A stretch of DNA of 32,578 nt from Candidatus Contendibacter sp. (GTDB taxonomy: Bacteria > Pseudomonadota > Gammaproteobacteria > Competibacterales > Competibacteraceae), in contig WBUJ01000028.1 of NCBI GenBank assembly GCA_008933795.1, positions 1 to 32,578 of the forward strand. The letters are read 5' to 3'. Shown here piece by piece: positions 7,839 to 17,025 of this stretch (position 1 is its first letter; every line of letters begins with the position of its first letter). Made by a program: the position numbers and the translations under genes. The notes beneath the pieces are model-generated. The model did no database searches and was not told the DNA's origin. It was given only the letters and a program-made list of their open reading frames with translations.

Positions 7839-9116
7839 TCACAGCGACACCGCGCCGGTCGGCGAACGGGCCTCGATTCCCGCCGTCAAGACCCCGGCGT
7901 CCCGCGCGGCGATCTGTTCCACGGTTTTGTTGGCCTCATCAATCGTGCGCTGCAAGACCTGAATGTTGCGCTGCATGGTCCCCAGCGCCTCGATCCGGAA
8001 GCGGCTGGCGGTTTCGGCGGTCGCCACCACGGTTTCCAGCGCCTTTTGCAGGGTTTGCATGGACACCGACGACTCGATCACCTTCTTTTGCACCTGCGTG
8101 GTCTGGGCCTGGTTCATCTCCGCGACGCTGGTCATCAGATCATCGGTGGCGCTGTCCACCGCCGCCTGAAAATCGAGCGCCTTTTTCTGGTTGGACAGGG
8201 CGACCGCCGCCGCGAACCCGATGCCGATCATCGCCATAGTGTTGTGGCAGGCGGTTTCCAGCACCCGAATCAGGTCGCGGTTGTTGCGCAGCACGTTGTC
8301 GAACACCATGAACCCCATCATGAACACGCCGAGCGATTTGCGCAGCATGATGCGTTTTTGCCGGACTTCCAGCAGGACGTGTTCCCGAATGGCCTTGGCG
8401 CGATCCGGTTCCTGGGTCGCCAGCGCCGGCAATACTTCTTCCAGGCGCTGATCCAGGCGGTCGGCGGCGTAGATGAATTGCCGCAGCCCGACCAGCGTTT
8501 CATAGGCGCGTTTTTTCTCGTGCTCGACGGCGATGCTGTCGCGGGCCAGCCGGTCGATGTGCGCCATCAGCGCCTCGGCCATGGTTCGCATCAGTCCCTC
8601 GGAGGACTGGAACTTGCGGATGTATTTCGACATCCGGTCGCCGAACAGCGGGATTTTCTCCAGTAGCGTGGAGAAGAAACCGCCGGCGTCGCCCAGATTC
8701 GCTCGCGGGTCGAGATCGCGGGCGGTCTTTTCGAGATTCAGCAGGGTTTCGGCCACGTCCGACCCTTCGCCAAAACCGGACGCCTCCATTTGCCGCAGCG
8801 GCATTTTGGCCAGTTCCGAGGAGGCGGTGGACATCCGGGCCAGAAACTCGTTGCCGAGGCTTTGGATACCGCGCAGCTCCTGTTGAAACTGACCCTCGTG
8901 CAGGTTCGCGGTCTCAAAGCGCGCGATTTTGGTTTCGACCTGTTGATCCAGCGTGGGGAGATACTGATCGATCTTGATCGCCGCCAGTTGCTCGTCCTCG
9001 GCCATGGGGCGAAGCGGCGGCGGCGGCGCTGCCTCCGCCACCTGCAACGATGCGCCGCCATCCAGGGAGATCGTCTGGACCGTGACTCCTTCCATTGCTT
9101 TTAACGCTTCGCTCAT
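7839..9116 (-). CDS. TelA/KlaA-family toxic anion resistance protein
   Basis: 425 residues, almost wholly helical and cytoplasmic-looking. The TelA pattern is clear: a central FFSTLLEKIPLFGDRMSKYI segment, then HIDRLARDSIAVEHEKKRAYETL, the RQKRIMLRKSLGVFMMGF stretch and the late SNQKKALDFQAAVDSATDDLM region. Family members are linked to tellurite resistance on plasmids, but the chromosomal role is unsettled and no enzymatic motif is known. A GAGGAG ribosome site precedes the start by 8 bases. The gene lies 37 bases after the membrane-anchored binding-protein gene and 11 bases before the SBP-VWA gene, so it is probably co-transcribed with both. Confidence 0.88.
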   Translation of the reverse strand: MSEALKAMEGVTVQTISLDGGASLQVAEAAPPPPLRPMAEDEQLAAIKIDQYLPTLDQQVETKIARFETANLHEGQFQQELRGIQSLGNEFLARMSTASSELAKMPLRQMEASGFGEGSDVAETLLNLEKTARDLDPRANLGDAGGFFSTLLEKIPLFGDRMSKYIRKFQSSEGLMRTMAEALMAHIDRLARDSIAVEHEKKRAYETLVGLRQFIYAADRLDQRLEEVLPALATQEPDRAKAIREHVLLEVRQKRIMLRKSLGVFMMGFMVFDNVLRNNRDLIRVLETACHNTMAMIGIGFAAAVALSNQKKALDFQAAVDSATDDLMTSVAEMNQAQTTQVQKKVIESSVSMQTLQKALETVVATAETASRFRIEALGTMQRNIQVLQRTIDEANKTVEQIAARDAGVLTAGIEARSPTGAVSL

Positions 9117-9153
9117 GACCCACTCTCCTCGCTTGGTGAACGACTAACCACAG

Positions 9154-10275
9154 CTACTTCATCGCCGCCGCAACCACTTCGATCATTTCCGCCATGATTT
9201 CCCCGGACGGTGGATCGACGACATCCACCACCCGTTCCTTCACCGAGAAGCCTGCCCGCCCGACCGCTTCCTTGAACAGCGCCGAATCCGTGCCGCGAAA
9301 ACCGTACTCGACCGCAATCTTCTGCAATTCCGGGTGGGTGGACAGCAGTTCGCCGAGCGCCTTGGCGGCGTCGTTCAGCGCCACGAACACTTCCTTGCTG
9401 AACAGCGTGGGCTTGGGATACAGCAACACCGCGTCGGCGGGAATCGGCCGGTTCGCCATTGCATGCGCGACGATCTGATATTCGTAGAGAAACACCAGCG
9501 GCACCTTGCCCATGCCGATGGACAGATAATCCTCGAAGACCGTGTTGACGTAGTTTTCTTGATAGCCCTGCCGCTTGAACAGTTCGGCGATCTGGCCCGC
9601 CAGTCGCCGCGCCGTTTCCCGGTCGGTCACGACTTCATAACCGTTCAGGGCGTGGCTGGTGAGCGCCAGATACAAGGCGCCGGAATTGGAAGTGCGCGGA
9701 TCGGTGGTGGCGATCAGAATGCTCCGCGAAACGTCGTAACTCTCGTGCCCCGGCAAATCCTTCCAGCGTTTCTTTTGGAGCATGAATTCGGTGATTTTGG
9801 CCAGATGCAGGTCGTAGACCCGGTCGCCAGCCTTGATGGCCGCGCCGTTGTTCGCCAGGATTTGCGCTACCGGCTCCCACGAGGCGATCACCAGGGGCGA
9901 ATAGAACGGCGAGTAGGTGGTCGTCGGGAGGTTGAGCTGCTTGGCGGCCTCCGTGATCATTCGCGCCGCCAGGACGCCGGCAGGCAGGAAAAACTGCGGG
10001 CCGTCAGGCGCGGCTTGGACTTTGGTCGCCATGTCCCGCGAACCCATCCGGGCGATTTCGATCCGGAGGTGATGATCGGCCAGGATTTTTTGCACCCGCG
10101 CATCCTTCAAGAACGGCTCCACGTCAACCGAAACGAAGCCCTTGAGCGTTTGGGTTTGGGTTTCCTGGCGGATGAGTTGCTGGAACTGGCTCCGTTCAAG
10201 CACGGAGTAGCCAATCGTTCCAGCCAGCGCGACGGCGAATACTACCGTTGCGATCACCCCTGTTTTTTTCGCCAT
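9154..10275 (-). CDS. Membrane-anchored solute-binding-like protein of the TelA cassette
   Basis: 373 residues from ATG 10273-10275 (MAKKTGV), with a GGGGG-rich ribosome site. Longer upstream frames run into the terminator hairpin. Residues 7-26 form one transmembrane or uncleaved signal segment; there is no lipobox Cys. The rest resembles a bilobal periplasmic binding protein, including a TSNSG segment at 195-199. This is the same kind of hinge/ligand segment as the SSNQG of the VWA protein two genes downstream. Family-level recognition is moderate. It is the first gene of the four-gene unit. No ABC permease or ATPase lies nearby, so a sensing or scaffold role may be more likely than import. 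Confidence 0.72.
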   Translation of the reverse strand: MAKKTGVIATVVFAVALAGTIGYSVLERSQFQQLIRQETQTQTLKGFVSVDVEPFLKDARVQKILADHHLRIEIARMGSRDMATKVQAAPDGPQFFLPAGVLAARMITEAAKQLNLPTTTYSPFYSPLVIASWEPVAQILANNGAAIKAGDRVYDLHLAKITEFMLQKKRWKDLPGHESYDVSRSILIATTDPRTSNSGALYLALTSHALNGYEVVTDRETARRLAGQIAELFKRQGYQENYVNTVFEDYLSIGMGKVPLVFLYEYQIVAHAMANRPIPADAVLLYPKPTLFSKEVFVALNDAAKALGELLSTHPELQKIAVEYGFRGTDSALFKEAVGRAGFSVKERVVDVVDPPSGEIMAEMIEVVAAAMK

Positions 10276-10355
10276 CCCATCCCCCTTGTTTAGACTGGAA
10301 TCCCACTTTCCTACGTAAGTGTAATGCCTGTTTTTCGAAGTGCTTGAGACGACAA

Positions 10356-10383
10356 AGCCCCGCTTCCGGCGGGAAGCGGGGCT
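10356..10383 (-). terminator. Rho-independent terminator of the secreted lipase gene
   Basis: A perfect 12-bp stem AGCCCCGCTTCC / GGAAGCGGGGCT with a 4-base loop lies 23 bases beyond the lipase stop codon. On the minus strand it is followed by TTTGTCGTC, a short U-rich tail. It separates the lipase transcript from the TelA cassette, which must therefore have its own promoter between about 10280 and 10355. Confidence 0.75.
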
Positions 10384-10406
10384 GGGATAGGGCAAATCCG
10401 GTCTGG

Positions 10407-12446
10407 CTAGTGCTGCACGACCGGATGATAGATGATTTCCAGTTCCTCACCTTCGCTATTCAGGAAACTGATCATCTGGCCCTGCATTTCGGCGGTGGCG
10501 CCAACGGTTTCGAGAGAAGCCGGCCTGAGAAGCGAGCTGTGGTTACCTTGGTTGAAGCGGACGATGGCGCGCACGCCCTTATCGTCCCACACCGAGCGGC
10601 TGGCCGATTTCAACCCCATGACCTTGGCCAGCGGTTCGGTACCCGCCAACGGCGCGTTCTCGACCGAATTCGGCACGACTTGGTCGGGCAACGCGCCCGC
10701 GCCGCCGACCACTTCGATCAGATGAATCGGATGCAGGCTGGCGGCGGCGACGGCGTAATTGATCGGATCGCCGGAATCAACCACGGTCTGCGCCGCGACC
10801 AGGTAAGACTCGTATTCGGGTGTGCCCTTGGCGAGGCCAGCGGCCGCCAGTCCGGCGGCGATGATCGGTCCGAACGTGGCGGAGCCGTCGAGTAGCTTGG
10901 GGATACCGCCGCCGCCCATACCCAGCGTTGCGCTGGTGACGTTGTCTTCGATGCCCAGGAAGGTAGCGCCAGTGATGGCGCCCAGCGAGTGTCCCACAAA
11001 GCGGATATGGCCGGTGTCCAGGTCGGGTTTGCCGTCGCCGTTCAGGTCCACCAGTGGCAGCGTGGCGGTCAGTTGCCGTAGATCCTCGGCGGCCTCGCGC
11101 GCGTTATCGCGGCTGGTGAGCAAGCTTGCCAAGTTGATGAAGTAGCTACCCGAGGAATCGATCTTGCCATCCGGGCCAGCCGCGCCGGTCGTGTTATTGA
11201 CCAAATCCAGATCGAAGGTCCGTTCCAACCCCTTCAGGTAAAAAGGACTGGTTGTATCAGTGACACCGTGCAACGGCAGATCGATGGCGACAGTAGCGAA
11301 GCCGGCGAATGACAGCGCGTCGGCGAGCCCGAAGATACTGGTGCGGTTGCTGGTAATGCCATGCTGGAAAATCACCACCGGCCAGCCATCGGCGGGTTTA
11401 CTCTGGCCGCTCTTGGCGTTGGGCACGGTCATCAGCACCGGGATTTGCAACGGTACGACCTTCGCCGCCGGCAATGGACTGTAGCGGGTGACCGGACCGC
11501 CATCGGCCGTCTGCCAGTAACCGCTCAGCGGCTTGTCCTTGCTGAGGTAGTAGGGAATCGCCAGCGCGCCGGCGTAGATGTCGGAGAAGCCGGGCAAGTT
11601 GAGGGAGGGCACGGCGGCGGTGGTCGCGCCGGTCGGTCTGACCGCCATCCCCAGCGGTTTGAGCTCCTTGCCCAGCGCGACGAAGGCGTCGTCAATGGAC
11701 TGGGTCATCACGGTCCAGCTCAGCACGATGCCGCTCCGGGCGACGCCCTGACTGGCGGCAGCGGCTTCCTGGTTGTTGACCAGTTGCCGCAGCGGCTCCA
11801 GCGCCCGCGCCTGGGCGTCGCTCAACCCCGGGATCACGCTCTTGCCGTTGGCGTCCACCAGCGGCGTGGTCAGCTTGGTCAACGCATAGGTTGGCGACGG
11901 CAGGGCATTGTAGCCGCCGCTGTCCTGAATGCCGTCGGTCAGCACCACCAGATAGCCGGTCTTGGGTTTCAGCGGGAGCAGCGGATGAATGTTCAGCGTG
12001 GTCTGATTCGCGTCCTGCGGCAGCAGATTGGCGCTGTAATCGGTGCCTGCTTTCAATTCGCCCTTGACCTCAGCAACGGCGAAAGACCCGGTTAGCGTCA
12101 CCTCGAACACCCGCACCGTGCCGCCGGCCTTGACGGTGTCCGCGTTCAGGGCGCCGGAGAAGTACGCGGTCAGCGGGGCGACGGTGGAAAAACCATCCAA
12201 TTCGTTCATCGCCACCTTTGGATCGGCCAGATTGGTCGGGTCGGCCACCGGAATGTTCAAGGTGCCGTCGGTCGAGCCGTTGAACAACAGGTTGGTGGGA
12301 AAGGGAAGCTGGCCGGCGGTGGGGTCGAATACCGCGTAGAAGTCCGCACGGGTGGCGGCGTTGGCGCCACCGAATGCAATCAGGCTAAAGGCGAGACAGA
12401 GTGGGGCCAGCCGGAACGGGGGTTTACGAGTTTTCATTTTCATCAT
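10407..12446 (-). CDS. Secreted lipase/esterase with bacterial virulence-factor-lipase-type N-terminus
   Basis: About 679 residues from ATG 12444-12446 (MMKMKTRK), chosen for the GGGAG site just upstream. A Sec signal peptide (basic start, hydrophobic PLCLAFSLIAF, cut after GANA) indicates export. The N-terminal 250 residues fit the domain found before extracellular lipases (FDPTAGQLPFPTNLLF; PLKPKTGYLVVLTDGI). The hydrolase core has a VVIFQHGITSNR oxyanion strand and the nucleophile elbow GHSLG. A late NQGNHSSLL segment may supply the His base. An acidic DLNGDGKPDLDTG stretch looks like a calcium-binding loop. It is monocistronic, with its own terminator. It probably hydrolyses external lipids or polyesters; the substrate is not readable. 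Confidence 0.87.
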   Translation of the reverse strand: MMKMKTRKPPFRLAPLCLAFSLIAFGGANAATRADFYAVFDPTAGQLPFPTNLLFNGSTDGTLNIPVADPTNLADPKVAMNELDGFSTVAPLTAYFSGALNADTVKAGGTVRVFEVTLTGSFAVAEVKGELKAGTDYSANLLPQDANQTTLNIHPLLPLKPKTGYLVVLTDGIQDSGGYNALPSPTYALTKLTTPLVDANGKSVIPGLSDAQARALEPLRQLVNNQEAAAASQGVARSGIVLSWTVMTQSIDDAFVALGKELKPLGMAVRPTGATTAAVPSLNLPGFSDIYAGALAIPYYLSKDKPLSGYWQTADGGPVTRYSPLPAAKVVPLQIPVLMTVPNAKSGQSKPADGWPVVIFQHGITSNRTSIFGLADALSFAGFATVAIDLPLHGVTDTTSPFYLKGLERTFDLDLVNNTTGAAGPDGKIDSSGSYFINLASLLTSRDNAREAAEDLRQLTATLPLVDLNGDGKPDLDTGHIRFVGHSLGAITGATFLGIEDNVTSATLGMGGGGIPKLLDGSATFGPIIAAGLAAAGLAKGTPEYESYLVAAQTVVDSGDPINYAVAAASLHPIHLIEVVGGAGALPDQVVPNSVENAPLAGTEPLAKVMGLKSASRSVWDDKGVRAIVRFNQGNHSSLLRPASLETVGATAEMQGQMISFLNSEGEELEIIYHPVVQH

Positions 12447-12520
12447 ATTGACTCCCAACTGGTGGTTGAGCGGGCGAAATCCACTTCGGGAAATGCGTCG
12501 GTGGAGCAGGTCACAGTAGA

Positions 12521-12546
12521 GCGAGTTAGCGAAGCGTAACCCGCCG
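12521..12546. repeat. Short imperfect palindrome of the GTTAGCG-CGTAAC type
   Basis: GAGTTAGCG and CGTAACCC around a short centre form an imperfect hairpin between malonyl-CoA decarboxylase and the lipase gene. Elements with the core GGTTAGCG...CGTAACCC occur as dispersed intergenic repeats in many proteobacteria. One copy is seen here, so its repeat nature is inferred from general knowledge. Confidence 0.45.
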
Positions 12547-12593
12547 ATCCGCGCCGGATGGCTGCTCGTGGAAGTATAGCCAGCAGCAACGGC

Positions 12594-14045
12594 TCAGGTT
12601 TTCAGCAACGCGCGAATCGCCGACGAGGTTATCACCTTGCCCTCGCCGCGATAGGCTTCGTGATTGGCCTCGATGTCGTTGAGTTTGTAAAGATAGTTCA
12701 CCATCATCCCCGCTGACTGGCGCAACCCGTTCTCCGAGGTATCGGCCAGCCAATTCAGCCGCTCGATTCGCGCGCCGTTGGCGAGGTGGAAGTTAGCCAC
12801 CCGGTCGTGAGCGGTTCCGCCCTCGCGCTTCTCCTTGGCCAGATAATGGGCGCACAATCGCTGCAACGGGTGCTTCAATGCCTTGGCCAATTCCGGTTTC
12901 TGGGACCAGTCCGGGGTTTGCAACGCGGTCTTGAGCGAGACCGGCTCGGCGCCGGCCTTGGCCGCCAGCGCCTTGCGGTCGGTTGGGGCCAGCAGTTCCA
13001 CCTCCATGTCCTTACCCGGTTCGCCGAGCTTGCGATCCAGCCAGGCGCGGAACCCGGGAATCGGCGACAGGGTGGCGAAGGTCTTGAGATTCTTGAACTC
13101 GCCGGCCAGCTCGTCCACCACCCGCTTGATCAGGAAGTTGCCGAAGCTGATGCCGCCCAGCCCTTCCTGGGCGTTGGAAATGGAGTAGAAAATGGCGGTG
13201 TCGGCCTCGGTGGGATCGAGCACCGGCGCGGATTCGTCCAGCAGGGTCTGGACGTTGCCGGCGATGCCGTGGCCCAGCGCCACTTGGACGATGATCAACG
13301 GTTCGTCGGCCATGCGGGGGTGGAAGAAGGCGAAACAGCGCCGGTCGGCGCTGAGCCGGTTCTTCAGGTCGCCCCAGTCCTTGATCGGATGCACTGCCTC
13401 GTAGGCAAACAGTTTTTCCAACAGCGAGGCCGGCGAATCCCAGGTGATGCGCCGCAGTTCCAGAAAACCGACATCGAACCAGGAGGTCAGCAGCGACAGC
13501 AAATCCCGCTCCAGCGCCGCCAGCGCCGGATCGTCCTTGCGCCAATCCAGCAGTTCCGCGCGCAAGTCCACCAGGAAGTGAAACCCCTCCGGCAGGGCGT
13601 TGAGCTGGGTCAACAACCGCAGCCGGGGCGGTTGCAGCGCCTGCCGCAACGCCCGTTCCGCCCTGGCCCGCTCCTCGGCGGCGTCGCCGGCCTGCTGAAG
13701 TTTCGCCACCGCCCGATCCACCGCCTTGCGGTCGATGTCGAATTCGGCAGCGAGAACCTGCAAGAAACGCTTGCGGCCCTTGGGCTCCAGCGCCAGATAA
13801 ATCCGTCCCAGATGGGCGGCGCGGGCGCGGGCCGAAACCTCGCCGCCGCGCGCTTCCAGACAATCGCGCATCTGGGCCTTGAGGGCGTCGATGTCCTTTT
13901 CCGGCAGATGGGGACTTGGAGCGGCGGGCAACAAACCGCCCCCCCAGTCGGCGACCTCGCGCCAAGCTTCCCGCAGATTTTGCATGGTGCGGTTCAGGAG
14001 ACTGGCGCGGGTGATTTCGGACTCGCGGACATTCAGTTCAGTCAT
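12594..14045 (-). CDS. mcd: Malonyl-CoA decarboxylase
   Basis: 483 residues from ATG 14043-14045 (MTELNVRES). The 16 codons upstream lie in a repeat and are not family-like. The enzyme converts malonyl-CoA to acetyl-CoA and CO2. An N-terminal helical oligomerisation region covers roughly 1-160. The catalytic domain carries HPIKDWGDLKNRL, the FYSISNAQEGLGGISFGNFL block and NFHLANGARIERLNW. The His of that last motif aligns with the catalytic His of characterised enzymes. It is followed on the same strand by the lipase gene and preceded by acyl-CoA dehydrogenase and etfBA, consistent with acyl-CoA turnover. No matBC or malonate uptake gene is seen. Confidence 0.93.
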   Translation of the reverse strand: MTELNVRESEITRASLLNRTMQNLREAWREVADWGGGLLPAAPSPHLPEKDIDALKAQMRDCLEARGGEVSARARAAHLGRIYLALEPKGRKRFLQVLAAEFDIDRKAVDRAVAKLQQAGDAAEERARAERALRQALQPPRLRLLTQLNALPEGFHFLVDLRAELLDWRKDDPALAALERDLLSLLTSWFDVGFLELRRITWDSPASLLEKLFAYEAVHPIKDWGDLKNRLSADRRCFAFFHPRMADEPLIIVQVALGHGIAGNVQTLLDESAPVLDPTEADTAIFYSISNAQEGLGGISFGNFLIKRVVDELAGEFKNLKTFATLSPIPGFRAWLDRKLGEPGKDMEVELLAPTDRKALAAKAGAEPVSLKTALQTPDWSQKPELAKALKHPLQRLCAHYLAKEKREGGTAHDRVANFHLANGARIERLNWLADTSENGLRQSAGMMVNYLYKLNDIEANHEAYRGEGKVITSSAIRALLKT

Positions 14046-14075
14046 GACCGGATAACCTGTGGGAAGCGTGGCGTT

Positions 14076-14117
14076 CGCTCTCCTCGCCCGCAAGCGGGAG
14101 AGGGATTGAGGGCGAGG
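14076..14117. repeat. Dispersed-type inverted repeat with GCCCGCAAGCGGG core
   Basis: The stem CCCGC-AA-GCGGG is flanked by CTCTCC and GAGAGGG, then a trailing GAGGGCGAGGG. Motifs of this CTCTCCCGC...GCGGGAGAGGG form are common dispersed intergenic repeats in proteobacteria. It lies between the acyl-CoA dehydrogenase stop and the malonyl-CoA decarboxylase start, so it could also modulate read-through. Confidence 0.5.
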
Positions 14118-14157
14118 GTCGGAATTTTAAAAACCTGCCATCAGGATCGCTACAGCG

Positions 14158-15948
14158 TTAGAACTGCTCCTCGGACAGCGCCAGGATCGAAGCGCCGCCG
14201 CTCCGGACCGAGCGCAGCAGGGCGCCCGCCTTGGGCAGGATGTGCTCGGCGTAGAAGCGGGCGGTGACCAGCTTGGCTTCGTGGAATACCGGGTCCTCGC
14301 CCGCCGACAGCTTGCGCTGCGCCGCCAGCGCGGCGCGGGCCATCTGCCAGCCCCCGCACACATAACCGGTCAGCATCATGTAATCCACCGACACCGCCAT
14401 CACCGCGTCGGCATCATGGCTGGTCAGCACCCACTGGGTGGCGTCAGCCAGCGCCTTCGCGCCCTCCTGCAAGCCGTCGCGGATCACGACCATGTCGTCG
14501 CCGGCGGCTCTGCCCAGTTCGGCGACGGTTGCTTCGATCTCGGCGATCAGCGCCCGCATCGCCACGCCCCTATCCATGCTCAGCTTGCGGCCGGCCAGAT
14601 CGGCAGCCTGGATGCCGGTGGTGCCTTCGTAGATGGTGGCGATACGGGAGTCGCGCAGGTGTTGGCAAGCGCCGGTTTCCTCGATGAAGCCCATGCCGCC
14701 ATGAATCTGAACGCCCAGCGAGGCGACCTCGATGCCGATCTCGGTACACCAGCCCTTGACCACCGGAATCAGCAGGTCCACCCACGCCTGATGGGTCTTG
14801 CGCGCCGACGGATCGGCATGATGCCGGGCCAGATCCATGTGGCCAGCCAGCACGTAGGCCAGCGCCCGCATCGCCTCGTTCTGGGCCTTCATGGTCATCA
14901 GCATCCGCCGCACGTCGGGATGGTTGATGATCGTCACCCGGTCGCCGCTTTTGACGCCCACCGGTCGGCCCTGCACCCGGTCCTTGGCGTAATTTAGCGC
15001 GCCCTGATAGGCGCGCTCGCCGATGGCCAGCCCTTGCACGCCAACCTTGAACCGGGCCTCGTTCATCATGATGAACATGTAGGCCAGGCCCTTGTTTTCC
15101 TCGCCAACCAGATAACCGATGGCGCCATCTTTGTCCCCAAAGGCCATCACGCAGGTCGGGCTGGCGTGAATGCCCATCTTGTGTTCGATGGACACGGCGT
15201 GGACGTCGTTGCGCGCGCCCAGCGAGCCGTCGGCGTTGACCAGGAACTTGGGTACGATGAACAGCGAGATGCCCTTGACCCCTTCCGGCGCGTCCGGGGT
15301 GCGCGCCAACACCAAGTGAATGGTGTTCTCGGTCATGTTGTGCTCGCCCCAGGTGATGAAGATCTTCTGGCCGAAGAGGCGGTAATGATCGCCCTCGGGC
15401 ACCGCGCGGGTGCGCACCGCCGACAGATCGGAACCGGCCTGCGATTCGGTCAGGTTCATGGTGCCGGTCCACTCGCCGCTGACCAGTTTCGGTAGATACA
15501 TCGCTTTCTGCGCGGCCGAACCGACGCGGCTGATCGCCTCGATGGCGCCGCCGTTGAGCATCGGGCACAGCGCGAACGACATGTTGGCGGAATTCCACAT
15601 TTCCTGGGTGGCGGTGTTGATCGATTCTGGTAGACCCTGACCGCCAAATTCGGCGTGGCAACCGATGCCGTTCCAGCCACCAGCGACAAACTTCTGGTAC
15701 GCCTCGGCGAAGCCGTCAGCGGGAATGACGCCTTGCGGCGACATGCGCGCGCCCTGCACGTCGCCGGAGTGGTTGAGCGGCGCCAGCACCTCGGCGGCCA
15801 GCTTGGCGGCCTCCTCCAGAACGGCTTCCACCAGACTGGGGCTGACGTCCTGCTCGGCGAACGCCGGCAGAGTGGCGACGGCGGCGAGACCGGCCAATTC
15901 GTTGATGACAAACTGCATGTCGCGGGTCGGAGCGGTATAGGCGGTCAT
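14158..15948 (-). CDS. Long-form acyl-CoA dehydrogenase (DmdC-like)
   Basis: 596 residues, longer than the usual 380-residue enzymes because of a C-terminal extension. The N-terminal helical domain is followed by a FAD-contact strand (LTESQAGSDLSAVRTRA at 166-182), the KIFITWGEHN segment and the catalytic-base region IYEGTTGIQAADL, with Glu441. The enzyme introduces a trans-2 double bond into acyl-CoA and passes electrons to ETF. This length class includes 3-methylmercaptopropionyl-CoA dehydrogenase DmdC, but many members act on other acyl-CoAs and no other DMSP gene is present, so general fatty acyl-CoA oxidation is more likely. A strong AAGGAAG site precedes the start. EtfBA lies immediately upstream on the same strand. 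Confidence 0.92.
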   Translation of the reverse strand: MTAYTAPTRDMQFVINELAGLAAVATLPAFAEQDVSPSLVEAVLEEAAKLAAEVLAPLNHSGDVQGARMSPQGVIPADGFAEAYQKFVAGGWNGIGCHAEFGGQGLPESINTATQEMWNSANMSFALCPMLNGGAIEAISRVGSAAQKAMYLPKLVSGEWTGTMNLTESQAGSDLSAVRTRAVPEGDHYRLFGQKIFITWGEHNMTENTIHLVLARTPDAPEGVKGISLFIVPKFLVNADGSLGARNDVHAVSIEHKMGIHASPTCVMAFGDKDGAIGYLVGEENKGLAYMFIMMNEARFKVGVQGLAIGERAYQGALNYAKDRVQGRPVGVKSGDRVTIINHPDVRRMLMTMKAQNEAMRALAYVLAGHMDLARHHADPSARKTHQAWVDLLIPVVKGWCTEIGIEVASLGVQIHGGMGFIEETGACQHLRDSRIATIYEGTTGIQAADLAGRKLSMDRGVAMRALIAEIEATVAELGRAAGDDMVVIRDGLQEGAKALADATQWVLTSHDADAVMAVSVDYMMLTGYVCGGWQMARAALAAQRKLSAGEDPVFHEAKLVTARFYAEHILPKAGALLRSVRSGGASILALSEEQF

Positions 15949-16009
15949 AAACGCTTCCTTAAGATTTAATAGGTATTCGGAGATTCGGGATGGCGATGCG
16001 GAATCGAGA

Positions 16010-16042
16010 AATCCCGCGCCGCCTGAACGGCGGCGCGGGATT
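16010..16042 (-). terminator. Terminator of the etfBA operon
   Basis: A perfect 14-bp stem (AATCCCGCGCCGCC / GGCGGCGCGGGATT) with loop TGAAC lies 15 bases after the etfA stop. On the minus strand it is followed by TCTCGATT, a weak U-rich tail. It separates etfBA from the downstream acyl-CoA dehydrogenase gene, although some read-through is possible. Confidence 0.75.
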
Positions 16043-16056
16043 GGAATCGGCGTTGC

Positions 16057-17007
16057 TCAGCCAGCAGCTTTCAGCTTGTCCAGTTCCTTGGACATTTCGG
16101 GCACGGCGGCGAACAGATCGGCCACCAAGCCATAATCGGCCACCTGGAAGATCGGTGCTTCCTCGTCCTTGTTGATGGCGACGATGACCTTGCTATCCTT
16201 CATGCCGGCCAAGTGCTGGATAGCGCCGGAAATGCCGACGGCGACATACAGGGAGGGGGCGACCACCTTGCCGGTCTGGCCGACCTGGTAGTCGTTGGGC
16301 ACGAAACCGGCATCCACGGCGGCGCGGGACGCGCCCACCGCCGCGCCCAACTTGTCGGCCACGTCCTCCAGCAGCTTGAAATTCTCGCCGTTGCCCATGC
16401 CGCGCCCGCCGGAGACGATGATCTTGGCGGCGGTCAGTTCCGGCCGGTCGGACTTGGTGAGTTGCTGGCCGACGAAGCTGGATACGCCGGCGTCCGCCGC
16501 CGGGGCGACGGTTTCGACGGAAGCGGAGCCACCGGTCGCCGCCGCCGCCGGGAAGGCGGTGCCGCGCACAGTCATGACCTTGACCTTGTCGCTGGACTGC
16601 ACGGTGGCCAGCACGTTGCCGGCGTAGATCGGCCGCACGAACGTATCGGGACTTTCGACCTTGACCACGTCGGACAACTGCGCCACGTCCAGCAACGCCG
16701 CCACGCGCGGCAGGGTGTTCTTGCCGGTGGCGGTGGCGGGGGCGAGGATGTGGCTGTAGCCGCCGGCCAGGCCGACCACCAGCGCGGCCACGTTCTCGGC
16801 CAGTTGGTTGGCGTAGTGCGGGGCGTCGGCGACCAGCACTTTTTTGACGTCCCCAACCTGGGCGGCGGCCTGGGCGACCGCGCCGCAGTCGTGGCCAGCC
16901 ACCAGGACGGTGATATCGCCGCCGATCTGGGTCGCGGCGGTCACGGCGTTCAAAGTCGCCGCCTTGAGCGCGGCGTTGTCGTGTTCGGCAATAACCAGGA
17001 TGCTCAT
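16057..17007 (-). CDS. etfA: Electron transfer flavoprotein alpha subunit
   Basis: 316 residues, normal length. The C-terminal FAD-binding domain is intact: [20 protein letters not shown], then [40 protein letters not shown] and [20 protein letters not shown]. With EtfB it accepts electrons from acyl-CoA dehydrogenases and delivers them to ETF:quinone oxidoreductase. It begins 18 bases after the etfB stop and is clearly co-transcribed. The neighbouring acyl-CoA dehydrogenase is a likely donor. Confidence 0.97.
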   Translation of the reverse strand: MSILVIAEHDNAALKAATLNAVTAATQIGGDITVLVAGHDCGAVAQAAAQVGDVKKVLVADAPHYANQLAENVAALVVGLAGGYSHILAPATATGKNTLPRVAALLDVAQLSDVVKVESPDTFVRPIYAGNVLATVQSSDKVKVMTVRGTAFPAAAATGGSASVETVAPAADAGVSSFVGQQLTKSDRPELTAAKIIVSGGRGMGNGENFKLLEDVADKLGAAVGASRAAVDAGFVPNDYQVGQTGKVVAPSLYVAVGISGAIQHLAGMKDSKVIVAINKDEEAPIFQVADYGLVADLFAAVPEMSKELDKLKAAG

Positions 17008-17025
17008 GTTCGGTTCCCGCAGGCG

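Noticed and set aside
12786..14267. 493-codon plus-strand frame opposite malonyl-CoA decarboxylase
   Set aside because: Antisense to a well-conserved enzyme; composition is Gln/Gly/Arg-rich with no recognisable domain.
14158..15948. DMSP demethylation pathway from DmdC similarity
   Set aside because: No dmdA, dmdB or dmdD present; length-class similarity alone does not set substrate.
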